From assembly GCA_033064195.1 (NCBI GenBank), contig JARBJD010000001.1:248001-312000 (forward strand): DNA of 64,000 bases, given 5' to 3'. The notes under the pieces were generated by a model that was not told where the DNA came from, did not search any database, and was given only the letters and a program-made list of their open reading frames with translations. Below are positions 1 through 9,488 of this stretch, piece by piece. The stretch is from Blattamonas nauphoetae (lineage: Eukaryota; Preaxostyla; Oxymonadida). Each line of letters opens with the position of its first letter. The stretch's first letter is position 1. The position numbers were made by a program, and so were the translations under genes.

Positions 1-1043
1 AATCCATGATTTCATCGGGTATCATCCCTTTTTCTTCATTATTTCAGACCTTACGATGTTATCTCGCCGTTATTGTTCCATGGTTTCCAACTCTCTTCCC
101 ATCGAAGCCGAAATTGTGCATTCTTCGATAAATTTCTGGAATCATTCTGTCGAACACCGACGCACTGCTGAATACCAAGATTTGGAGTGTTGAACATTGC
201 GAAACAGAAGGAATGTCTCTGAGGAAAGGACAGGATCAGATATTTCGACCCTTCAGCCGTTTGTCCTTCCAGCTCTAATTTCTGTTTTGATCAGATGTTT
301 TCTGAGATGTCTCAGACTGAATAAGCTCAACCCTCAATACACATGTCGGAACTTCAAGTCAAAAATCAAAGCGACTGTCTCTCACTCTTCCACTCGAATG
401 AAGACAACACATGACGAGATAAGTGATGAAGAGACCAATTTACATTTGTTTGATCTCATATTTTCAATCGATTCGAAACTACGAAGTCGTCGTGACATCT
501 CACTTTTCTAATAACAATCTTTTCTCTGTATAGCTCTCCATTTCAACAATGATTTGATTTATCTCTGTTTTTCTGCCGAAATTGATGCTGAAAACCAAAT
601 TGAACAATTCCAATGATTGTTCTTGACAGAGATCGGATCCGTCCCCCAACTGAACATTTCACCTCCAAACTGACCAACAAGGCTGGTTTGGTTGTTGGCG
701 TCAAAAATATCCTCACAGAACTCTGCTGTGAAGAGAATAAAACATAGGTCAGAATTATTTCTTACATATTACGTGCTTGCAGTTTTACATTTTCGACTGT
801 AAATGACTAAGTCAATAATCTCGATTGACGTTATTTTTCTCTGAGATGTTGATTTCGGCTGTATTCTGTGATGTTTTCTCTGGTATTTTTTTCTGAATAG
901 AGGCTATTTCAAGTGTTTCCGAAAGATTTTCTTTTGGGTCGGATCCTTCTCAACTCACAATAGACTCAAACTAAATGCAGTATGGTCTTTCAAACAAAGT
1001 GATGATATTTTAATAGAACTATGGGTTATTGGAATAGACTTGA
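1..1043. other. no supported gene
   Basis: I see no exon or RNA gene that I can support here. Short open frames on the + strand (for example 69-206 and 197-511) have no recognisable domain and poor starts. A T-rich run ending in CAG near 48 could be a splice acceptor of a gene whose 5' part lies left of the window, but nothing downstream confirms it. The stretch ends at the TA that flanks the foldback-like element. Confidence 0.5.
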
Positions 1044-1056
1044 TACAGTCGGAATA

Positions 1057-1465
1057 GTTCAACATTGCAGGAAAATTGTTCAACATCGAACAAAATAATT
1101 CAACATCGAACAAAATAGTTCAACATCGAACAAAATTGTTCAACATCGAAAATGAATAATTCAACATCGAACAAAATAGTTCAACATCGCAACGGAATAG
1201 TTCAACATCGAACAAAATTGTTCAACATCGAACATAATAATTCAACATCGAACATAATAATTCAACATCGAACAAAATAGTTCAACATCGAAACCGAATT
1301 GTTCAACATCGAACAAAATAGTTCAACATCGCAACGGAATAGTTCAACATCGCAACGGAATTGTTCAACATCGAACAAAATAGTTCAACATCGAACAAAA
1401 TTGTTCAACATCGAACATAATAATTCAACATCGAAAACGAAGAATTCAACATCGAACAAGAAATT
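1057..1465 (+). repeat. left minisatellite array of the foldback-like element
   Basis: About 20 contiguous copies of a 20 to 21 base unit with consensus GTTCAACATCGAACAAAATA. Variation is concentrated in the second half (AACAAAATA, CAACGGAATA, AACATAATA, AAACCGAATT), while TTCAACATCG is almost invariant. The constant core may be a protein-binding site, which is an inference. The array forms most of the left inverted end of the 1046-2256 element. Confidence 0.9.
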
Positions 1466-2107
1466 CGAATAACGATAGAAAGCACCAGAGCAATCAAACA
1501 AATATGGGAACACGTTTAATATAAGTGAATTATGTACAGAATAGAAGAAACAGACATTTTTTTCATTGTTTTGAGATTCGATCGGAAATAGAATGCACTT
1601 TGCATCCTTTTCCATTCACCATTGTCGACAACAATTGTTTTCACATTTTTTATTTTCCCAAACTCGGTATTCAGACCTTAACTGTCCATTTGACTCTGAT
1701 TTTCACTACCTCTGTCATCACAAACATCATTCATCACCATTCACTGCAGTTCATGATCATGACCACGGCTGTCAGACCCGATTTTGCGTCGGAACTTAAG
1801 AAATGACCACCTTCCAAATTGGGTTTGTCAATTATTTCTTCCAACTTCATATCCTTTGATGTCTTTGCCATAGATGATCGTGTTTTAGAAAATTGAGCAG
1901 TTCTGAGACTCAATGCATGGACATGTGGAAACGGAGTGAAGAAAGAGACGTTCCGGTCAACCAAGGTTCTCATCTACCATAAATAAATGTCCCAAATCGT
2001 CCCAGTTGATCGAGGCATTACTTCTTCGATCGAATCCATTTCGACTCTGATGTTGTAACATCTTCAAATCAGGCTTTTTGGCAGAGAAATAAAGGTTAGG
2101 CTTTTTT

Positions 2108-2250
2108 TTGTTCGATGTTGAATTATTCGTTTTCGATGTTGAATTATTATGTTCGATGTTGAATTATTATGTTCGATGTTGAACAATTTTGTTCGATGTT
2201 GAACTATTTTGTTCGATGTTGAACAATTTTCCTGTGATGTTGAACTATTC
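2108..2250 (-). repeat. right minisatellite array, inverted relative to the left one
   Basis: About seven copies of the same unit read on the opposite strand (core CGATGTTGAA). The last unit, CCTGTGATGTTGAACTATTC, mirrors the first left unit, so the outermost units are the most precisely paired. The right array is much shorter than the left one, which points to unequal expansion or contraction after insertion. Confidence 0.9.
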
Positions 2251-2333
2251 CGACTGTATATCTTGAGAAAAGTTAGTCGATATTGGCGATACATATTGAC
2301 ATGTCTCATAGACATTGTGAGCTGAATCCACAC

Positions 2334-2573
2334 CAGGGACTCACGAGCTACGGTCTCACCCCATAACTTTTTGTTATTTTGAAGAAATTTCTCTGAAAAA
2401 AGAGAATAATACGATTCTGACTGATGGTGCCAAACTGTTCACTGGAATGAAACTGTTCCAGCCTACTCCGAAAAGATAAGAAGAATTAAGATTGAAGGAA
2501 ATGGTTGTTTTCGGATAAATTATGAAGTTTTTTCGCAAAGTTATGGGGTGAGACCGTAGCTCGTGAGTCCCTG
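2334..2573. mobile_element. 240-base hAT-type MITE
   Basis: Perfect terminal inverted repeats of about 36 bases (2334-2369 and 2538-2573) begin CAGGGACTCACGAGC. The element is flanked by an exact 8-base direct repeat, ATCCACAC, at 2326-2333 and 2574-2581. An 8-base duplication with CAGGG-type ends is the hallmark of the hAT superfamily. There is no coding capacity, so this is a non-autonomous MITE. Identical inverted ends and identical duplications suggest a recent insertion. Confidence 0.9.
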
Positions 2574-2630
2574 ATCCACACTCAAACAATACGTTCCCCG
2601 CAAAAAACACGCAAAAGAAGAAATATCTGT

Positions 2631-3742
2631 GTGTATTCGGAACGTGAAACGTATTTGAGGTTTTCTCGGGATCGCGTGGGAGTATAACTGTAAAATTTTA
2701 TTTTTTTCTTAGTTAGACCAAAATGGTCCCTCACAGAAAAAAGGCCGGATTGGTGACATCGGACGGTTTGGTGACACCACTATTGGTTTGACCAAAATAG
2801 ATTTTTTCAGAAAAAGGGCCTAATTGGTGATATGGGACGAATTGGTGACACAACTTGAACAGGAATTGATTGGTGACGTCACGATAAATGTGTCAAAATT
2901 TCCAAGTCAAATAAAACTCAGGAGGTCAGCGATGTTCACAATTGTGCCTAAACAAGATCGGGACTTCCATTCTTCATGGAGATGTCGATTCTCCAACTGC
3001 TTCTCCAGAATTGGTGTCTGTCTGGGAGGAATACGAGAAAGAATGAATTTTCCTCGACAGTCGCCATGAAACATACAAATCGATTGTCTTGCTTGTGGAA
3101 GGCGGATATGACTTGGGAGAGGCTCTCATCGACAATCAAATCCATTTTCTGAGCACTCTCAATCAATATATCAACGAGATCATCTCACCACTAGACTTTC
3201 TGAATGATCTTGCTTCAGATGAGACTAAAACGGGTACCAAGTTCCGTGGTAGTTTTGTCACATTGTCGCCATCACACGACTGACGATTGTTTTATGCAGC
3301 TCTTGTTTTCCAGACACAATTATTCCATAAAGCAACAACCCCACACCGACTGAGTCTTCTCAAATGTGATGACTATCCAAGACCTATTTTGATCCATGTG
3401 CCTTCCAACCAAAACATACTCATTTCTCTCCCAAAATTCGTCGTGGAACCTGAAGACATTGAACGGACACCTCTTCCACGATGAGCTTTACACTCTCTTC
3501 ATAGGTTTGATAGTCATATTCATTCAAATTGGACGGTTTCACCCACAAACTCTGAAATATTTGTGTGTCGAATTGTTAGACATCAGAAAAAAGTTCGACT
3601 CGACTAATAGTTGTGTCACCAATCCGGCCTTTTATCTGTGAGGGACCATTTTGGTCAAACGAAGTTAAAAATTAAATTTTAGAAATATACTCCCACGCGA
3701 TCCCGAGAAAACCTCAAAACACTTTTAGCGTTCCGAATACAC
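2631..3742. repeat. inverted-repeat pair about 125 bases long around an unassigned core
   Basis: Bases 2631-2757 and 3614-3742 are imperfect reverse complements sharing TCTCGGGATCGCGTGGGAGT, GGTCCCTCACAG and GGCCGGATTGGTGACA. Inside the left arm a unit of roughly 78 bases is partly duplicated (about 2711-2765 and 2785-2845), and the motif ATTGGTGA recurs five times up to 2880. The core contains short ORFs (for example 3089-3283 +) with no recognised domain. The outer part of each arm resembles tails of the mariner-like debris further right, so this may be two inverted copies of one element family. Confidence 0.6.
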
Positions 3743-4095
3743 AAATTTTGCTCACCTTTTTCACCTCATTTCTCCACAACTACCCATCCATTTTGAATCA
3801 AATAAAATTCAATGTGATCATAAATACCTCGACAAAAGTTGCTCAAAAAATAAACTTATTTTTTTGTTAAGAATTTTTGGTCGAGATAAATATGTGTTTT
3901 TTACCATTTTCCCAAATTTCCAGTTTTTTTTACCCAAATTTTCTCAAAATGTTCGTTTAATCAAAAGAATGGTTTTGTGATTTATTTCATCGAAATCAAT
4001 TCACGAGTTGTTGAGATATTGTTAACACTTTTTTCTTGGGCAAAACGAAGTATTTTGAGGTTTTCTCCTGACAAAGACATTTCGGCGCATAACCA
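3743..4095 (+). mobile_element. mariner-family 3' tail debris (copy C)
   Basis: This stretch aligns by eye with two others (6480-6850 + and 7340-6965 -). They share ATTTCTCCAC followed by a CCATCC or CGTCCG block, then GTTGTTGAGATAT, then TATTTTGAGGTTTTCTC at the end. In the other two copies the tail follows a mariner-like transposase fragment, so I assign it to the same family. It ends against the LINE remnant. Confidence 0.5.
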
Positions 4096-4104
4096 ATTTT
4101 GATT

Positions 4105-5868
4105 TGTCATGGTATGACCAATATATTGGTCAAGCCAGCATGCTCTTGTCTCATTGTCTGAAGGCAGAGCGGGGGTTTTTAAGAATAGGTTATCAACAGC
4201 TGACCTCATTGTTGAGTCATTTAGTAGGTGTGTTCTGTCTGATGGGAGTGTGGTCTTTCATCGTTGGTTGTAGGCGCTGCTGTTTGAAATTAACTTGTTC
4301 TTTTCATGTTGATCAAGCTTCGCTACCGCTTCACTGCTCTCTCCCATTTCCCTAACTTCTCGCAGCTTTCCTTGCCCTTTCTTTCCAGCTTCAATCTCTT
4401 CCTTTGTCATCGATGCGATGATGACTTAGATTGTTCGCTTCGGGGAGAAGATCGTGTCAGCCCGTTCAGATTCGAGTTGAACGAGTGAATCTGAAAGGAG
4501 GTTGGATTCCCAGTACTCGGGATGAACTGCTCGTCGGGAGGAATGGCGAATGGTTGGGCGAGGAAGTGGGAGATGGTCGAGTCTGCTTCTTCCAGGATCG
4601 CTGGTGAGATAGGTGTTGTGGAGAGAATATGAAGTGGTTTCGTGCTTATCGATTGACGAAGTCAGAGCATCTGGCTCTGAAGACTGAGATTGGTGAGTCT
4701 CGGGAGAGACTTTATCACCTTCTCTATCTTATTTTCAAAAAACTTGTCTCTCTCTTCTTGTGAAAGTGAGATGATAGAGCCGAGTAGCTTGGTGCTCTCG
4801 ACAGGCTTGATGTGTTGGTCGAGGATGTCGATGGAGTCGTTGAGGTGCTTACCCAGCCCTTAGAGATCGATCTCAAAGAACTCAATTCTTTCGATCTCAA
4901 GATATAACGCGCCAATGATTCTTTCTTCTCTTCTCACATCATGTTTTTTATACCCACATTGTCACACAATTTTTCACGATAATTCATAATTTCATATATG
5001 TGTCGAAAAACAACATCAATGTCTCACCACATTTTTCACCGTTGGAGCGAACATCAACACGAAAACAATGCACTCCGAAGTGAAATTACACCAATTATGT
5101 CATATATCAGATATAATTCAGGGGTATTTCGATCACTCAGCCAGATCCGGTTGATCCAACCCATTGGAGTTAGAATGCAACTTGTCTAAGTTAATTCTTC
5201 AACTCATGGTTTCACTCGAGATGTGTTCTTCGTCAACTTTGTCAATTCTTTCTCTCCTGACAATCATCACTTTTTGCTTTGTTCTGAAATGTTTTCAAAA
5301 ATCGGTGTGAAATGTGGGGAAAATCCACTCCAAATCGATCTCAAGCCCTCTTTCTCATCTTGAGGTCAGTCGAACTCAATTTGTACCGCATTGAACTCAA
5401 GCTACTAAGGTCTGTGCTTACCGTTCTTTCGCGCGAGGAGAACGGTCTTCGCAGGGTTGAGTGAGAGTCCGATGTTTGTGAGTGAGGTGGTGAGATTGTT
5501 GAGGCTCTGAGAGAGAGTCTCCTTGGATCTGTTGATGACTATCAGGTCGTCCAAGTATCCCCACACTCTCGCTCCTCCCTTCTCTGCCTCCTCCATCGTA
5601 CTTGTGAGGTAGAAGGCGAACAGTGCTGGTGAGAGGGGGCAGCCTTGTTGTACCACTCGACTGTTCTCCACAACTCTGATCTCGCCTCTGCGATCTAGCA
5701 CAAGTCTATCTTGTTGGAAGGATTGCTGCAGGAATGTGAATAGTTCCTTGTCACACCCTCGAGTGTCAGCTTCCATTTCAAGGAACAGTTGGCGCCTCAC
5801 ATTCTGATAGGCGTTTGACACATCCAAGATCACAACCACTCGATCCTCCTTGTCGAACAACAGTGTAC
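4105..5868 (-). mobile_element. LINE (non-LTR) reverse transcriptase remnant
   Basis: Read on the minus strand, 5865 to 5415 carries reverse transcriptase motifs in order: LDVSNAYQNV (motif A), QGCPLSPALF (B), GYLDDLIV (C) and LSLNPAKTVLL (D). QGCPLSP is typical of non-LTR elements. After a 561-base insertion the same frame resumes at 4853 with the thumb region (VESTKLLGSI, then LTNLSLQSQM, ISTKPLHIL), interrupted by an in-frame TGA near 4673. Further blocks to about 4105 (LKTPALPSDNETRACWLDQY) probably belong to the same ORF after more breaks. The 5' part is missing; it abuts mariner sequence near 5868-5895. No endonuclease domain is present. Confidence 0.8.
4854..5414. mobile_element. 561-base hAT-type element inserted in the LINE
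   Basis: Ends are CAGCCCTTAG at 4854 and, on the other strand, CAGACCTTAG ending at 5414 (9 of 10 match). The element is flanked by an exact 8-base direct repeat, TGCTTACC, at 4846-4853 and 5415-5422. The LINE reverse-transcriptase frame is continuous across the element when one repeat copy is ignored, so the insertion boundaries are defined independently by protein and DNA evidence. There is no transposase; it is non-autonomous. Confidence 0.88.
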
Positions 5869-6290
5869 AAATTCTTCGATATGGCAGGTGAACGAGATAC
5901 ATTACGCCGGGTCGAGTACGCAAGGACGATCAAAGACGTGCTGGAGGTTGGAAGAGAGACGGATTGTGTGAACGTGATTCCAGGCGATGAAACTTGGCTT
6001 TACAATCAGTTCGAACACACACACGCATACAGTCAGCCAGGAGATCCTCGACCGACATTCACCGTGGAGGATCAAGGTCACAAAGATATGGCCACCATTT
6101 TATTCTCTCCCAACGGATTTCACCTCCTCGATATTCTTCCCGAGAATAAAACGAATACAGCGCGATATTTCATCACCCATATCCTACGACCTCTCTCGGA
6201 CGCATGCACTCCATTGTTCGATTTTGATACAAATTATCGTGCCGTCAGAAAGGCGCCGAAATTCATTCACCCGCCATAAATCTTGATTTT
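5868..6290 (+). mobile_element. mariner-like transposase fragment (copy A)
   Basis: The + frame contains a mariner/Tc1 DDE core: RVEYARTIKD, then the first catalytic block PGDETWLYNQ (residues DE), then HKDMATILFSP and a block near NKTNTARYFITH. It ends ...RAVRKAPKF.. at the stop near 6277. The N-terminal DNA-binding half is absent; the fragment begins where the LINE remnant stops. It is a broken DNA transposon piece. The third catalytic aspartate region is poorly preserved (DTN). Confidence 0.75.
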
Positions 6291-6374
6291 CCCCGAATCT
6301 GATGAGAATGGTCCAACAAAGAACAAAAGAATATTTTGAAAAAAATCTCCCGCTACCCACTGAGAAAAACGATA

Positions 6375-6925
6375 ATCGCAGTGTCAATACTCCACGATCT
6401 GTTAAGGATACATCACAATTGGTCGAACAAAGAAAAAAATCAAATTTTAGATTGATTTGAGGACAAAAATTTGAGAATGCCTCATATCGCCCGATAGGAA
6501 AATACACACATTTTTTGAAACTTTTTGGGGTCATTTCTCCACGACCAGACGTCCGTTTTTGACCGAAGAAAAAGTATTATTTTCGTATATATATCGATCA
6601 AAGACACTCAAAAAAATAAACAAAAGTCCCATGAAATTTTTCTGGACGAACAATAGCGTTTTGTCACATCGTCCCAGATACCCCCCATTTTTTATAAAAA
6701 TTTTGCTGAAAAAAATTATTTCACCAAAAAAAAACGATTCTACAAAAAAATCCATCAAACACGGTTCACAGGTTGTGAAGATATTGCCGAAACACTTTTG
6801 TATTAGGGTACGACGGGGTATTTTGAGGTTTTCTCGGAATAGAGCCGAGAAATAATTATAAAATTTGATTTGTTTCTTAGTTGGTTCATTGCTGTCCCAC
6901 ACCGATAACAGTGTGGAGTATTGCT
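6375..6925. mobile_element. inverted-repeat debris downstream of the mariner fragment
   Basis: Bases near 6380-6470 (AATACTCCAC, then AAACAAATCAAATTTTA-like sequence) recur inverted at about 6840-6925. The interior carries the family block ATTTCTCCACGACCAGACG and ends TATTTTGAGGTTTTCTCGG. No ORF here looks real. I read it as the 3' tail and inverted terminus of the mariner-like family, possibly a deletion derivative. Confidence 0.5.
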
Positions 6926-6964
6926 TTTCTTGGATTATTGACGCCACTAAAAGTACTTGAATTG

Positions 6965-7440
6965 TGACATTTTCCCATCTCGTATTGGCGATATCTCAAC
7001 AACCTCTGGATCAATTGTCAAGAAATTTCGGCTAGATTGTATTTGTGATGATTTGAAAATTTTGGAAAAATTTTAAAAAAAAGCTGGGTATCTGGAAAAA
7101 AGGAAAAAAACCCATATCCTCTCGACAACCCTCTCGGAGGCAAATTGTTTTGTTCTTATTTATAAAAATCGTTTTTCTAGGTCTTTCCGACTGAAATGCA
7201 ATTTATTTGGTTGAAAACGGATGGTTGGTCATGGAGATATGACGTTGTGATGTTTCGGGTTTTTGTGTGCATTCTGCTGTATAAGGCTACAAGGCCCAAT
7301 AATGGCTCTTTAGCTCCATAATTTTGACAGGATTATTTCTTCACCAAAACAACATTTCCAGAAAAAATCTCGATTTATGGCGGTTTACTGAATTTCGGCG
7401 CCTTTCTGACAGCACAATTATCCGGGTACCAGGGGGTGAC
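6965..7440 (-). mobile_element. mariner-like 3' fragment (copy B, opposite orientation)
   Basis: On the minus strand 7440-7370 encodes YPDNCAVRKAPKF before a stop, matching the C-terminal RAVRKAPKF of copy A at 6235-6277 at both protein and DNA level (GTCAGAAAGGCGCCGAAATT). Its tail (7340 down to 6965) shares the ATGACCAACCATCCG and GTTGTTGAGATAT blocks with copies A and C. Copies A and B therefore lie tail to tail. PDN may retain the third catalytic aspartate. Confidence 0.6.
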
Positions 7441-8202
7441 GTTCGATTTGGTTTCCATGTGTGAGACTCCATTGTCGAGATCTGCACTGTGGAACAATTC
7501 TGCACCGACGTTGACTGTGGAATGAATGGTGGAAATGGAATCAATGGTGAATATATTGGAGTCATTGAGGGAACATGATCGATTGCTGTTTGTTTGGCTC
7601 TTGAACGCGGATGATATCGCGGGCGTGGATACTTTTCACAGAACTGCGTGAACAGTGAGTCCAATTGTTCATCAGAAAGAGTTGGTTTACTGTTGGCGAC
7701 GATCACACTTTGTATCTCGATGAAGATACCTCAACAGTTCGTCCGCAAAACTGAGGGTATCATTGACGATTGTCACATACGACTCTCTTGTATCCCCAAG
7801 AGGCTGATCTGTGATCAGACTCAGAAGCGTTCGTGGGCTGGTGAGTCTAGATAGTCGTTCAGCACACACCACAATCTCGTCGAACGATTGGAAGAGGTTA
7901 AGATCAGAGGATTGTAATCGGATGGTGAGATGATGGAACGCTGACAGGACAGCATGAATTGAGTCTTCGATTTTATCGATCATCTCTCATTAGGGCAGCA
8001 ATTTGAGTCCGGGGAATTTCGTACAACCCCGTATGGGTGTTTATTTTTGAGACTCGACACCCCATTTTTTTGGCATATTAACAATTCTTTTTCAGATATC
8101 AACCTTGGAGAGCTGGGAAAAGTTTAGTTTTTTAATGGTTCACAAGCTTGGATCATTTCATTTTATAATTTGGGTGGATCACATCAATTCAGAAAATGTT
8201 CT
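7441..8202 (-). other. possible remnant of an unrecognised protein-coding gene
   Basis: No intact gene is supported. On the minus strand two adjacent frames look protein-like: 7983-7687 (leucine-rich, about 98 residues) and 7706-7530 (KPTLSDEQLDSLFTQFCEKY). They sit in different frames and no good intron joins them, so this is probably a decayed member of a gene family rather than a working gene. I do not recognise the family. Between 7984 and 8202 I see nothing. Confidence 0.3.
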
Positions 8203-9058
8203 TCAACCACAATTCAAATCAGCGAAGTGGACATGAAAGACCGAAAACAGCACGAAATGTAGGATATGAACCATTTCATCTGCGTTTTCAGTTGATTCGA
8301 AACAAGGGATAATGGATGATTCAATAAATATCTTTAGGGGGAATTTCGGGCGAATTTGTGTCTTTTGAGTGAAAGACCAGAGCGACTTGTGTATGATGTC
8401 GATGTGACTCGCTGCGCTGAGTTCTCGACTCCATCGGTTATTGTGAGTCTTACAGTTGGGTTGATTTCGTGGATTTGCACGTTCTAGTTGCTTTGGTGAC
8501 TTCGGAATGCTTGATCGCTCGTCAGAATCTGATCGCTCATCAGCATCTGATCGCTCGTCAGCATCTGTTCGCTCGTCAGCATCTGTTCGCTCGTCAGCAT
8601 CCGTTCGCTCATCAGCATCTGATCGCTCGTCAGCATCTGATCGCTCGTCAGCATCCGTTCGCTCATCAGCATCTGATCGCTCGTGAGCATAGCAACTGGA
8701 GATGAGTAGGGAGGAGTGCTCCTGATTAGAATTGTCAACAAACAGGAACGGAGACAGCTCTGATCCTGGATAGATTGAGCAAGTTGCTAACTGGACGGTT
8801 GAGGAGACAATTGTTGCGAGATTGATGAGCTCGTCCCCTGCGAAGGGAGCTTGAAATTTGTTTTGAAAGGGTTTCATTGGAATCTTCGATATTTGAAGAA
8901 ATCTGATTGTTAATTCTGAGATCATTGTCGACCAGTTTCGCGTTGAGAAGGCATATGAGTGAACGAATGAGAGTAGGATGCGTCGTTTGTGTAATTTATA
9001 GAATTGGAGCAAGGCTCTGCGTTGTTTATTTGTTTGCCCTCGCTTCCTGGATCAGTTC
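8203..9058 (-). CDS. uncertain ORF with an internal DADERS/T repeat
   Basis: An open frame runs from after a TGA near 9058 to a stop at 8203, with no convincing ATG at its beginning, so the start is unknown. The N-terminal half is helical and hydrophobic (for example FAGDELINLATIVSSTVQLA). The middle carries about nine to ten hexapeptide repeats DADERS/DADERT encoded by an 18-base minisatellite. The C-terminal third has no recognised domain. It could be a truncated member of a local gene family or a pseudogene; function is unknown. Confidence 0.35.
8513..8690 (-). repeat. 18-base coding minisatellite
   Basis: About ten copies of an 18-base unit (+ strand TCATCAGCATCTGATCGC and variants) encode the charged hexapeptide DADERS/T on the minus strand. 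Most changes between units (TCATCAGCA versus TCGTCAGCA, TGATCGC versus CGTTCGC) are silent or swap S for T, consistent with a repeat kept in frame or recently amplified. Confidence 0.9.
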
Positions 9059-9488
9059 CATTGTATTCGTCCGAATGTGGTGATCAAACCTCATCTACGT
9101 CGAAATAGAGTTTTGAATGTTCGAGTTAAGTCACTTTGATCTCATCTTTTGTCGAAAATGCAACAATCCTTTCATCTGTCCGCTGTGTCTGATCATCCAT
9201 TCTCTCTTTCGGTATTCTGAAGACAGAAGTGATTTCACTATCTAAGTCTGTTTGAAAGAGATGATTTTTGTTGAAAAAATCAAATGAGGGTTGTGAGAGG
9301 ATCGTATTGGAGGAAAAAGACACTGATTGAGATGTGGCGTGACGCGACACAAAATGTGGGGACAATCGACGATATTGAATTCACATCAGAGAATAACGTG
9401 CAGACCAAACCACATAAAAGAGGATTGTAGGACGAATGAACGTTTCAATCAGAATTGTGCGTTTTTCGAGGTGGATTGAGGGTTCGAT
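9059..9488. other. no supported gene
   Basis: A 79-codon minus-strand frame (9365-9126) has no recognised domain and no partner exon. It could be a decayed exon of the neighbouring receptor fragment or of the ORF at 8203-9058. Nothing else is seen. Confidence 0.35.

Larger units (their letters stand above)
1046..2256. mobile_element. foldback-like DNA transposon, TA duplication, non-autonomous
   Basis: The two ends are inverted: CAGTCGGAATAGTTCAACAT at 1046 and its complement ending at 2256, each flanked directly by TA (1044-1045 and 2257-2258). CAGT ends with TA target duplications are typical of the Tc1/mariner superfamily. Unusually, most of each inverted end is a tandem array of a roughly 20-base unit: about 20 units on the left and 7 on the right, in opposite orientation. 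The unique centre (about 1466-2107) shows no transposase: its short ORFs on both strands resemble nothing I know. I infer a non-autonomous foldback-type element mobilised in trans by a mariner-like enzyme. Confidence 0.8.

Noticed and set aside
197-511. 104-codon ORF near the left edge
   Set aside because: It begins at a non-ATG codon, has no recognised domain and no supporting splice sites.
1057-1465. CRISPR-like repeated array
   Set aside because: Units are contiguous with no unique spacers, the array is paired with an inverted array at 2108-2250 within one element, and the surrounding genome is eukaryotic.
1385-1806. Short ORFs in and beside the repeat arrays
   Set aside because: They arise from the repeat or from the unique centre of the element, overlap on both strands and have no domain.
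4660-4690. Possible recoding of TGA in the LINE frame
   Set aside because: Host genes terminate at TGA, and the LINE has other damage, so these are ordinary inactivating stops.
8469-8705. Plus-strand ORF rich in LIARQH repeats
   Set aside because: It is the antisense reading of the 18-base minisatellite; the minus-strand frame is longer and extends beyond the repeat.
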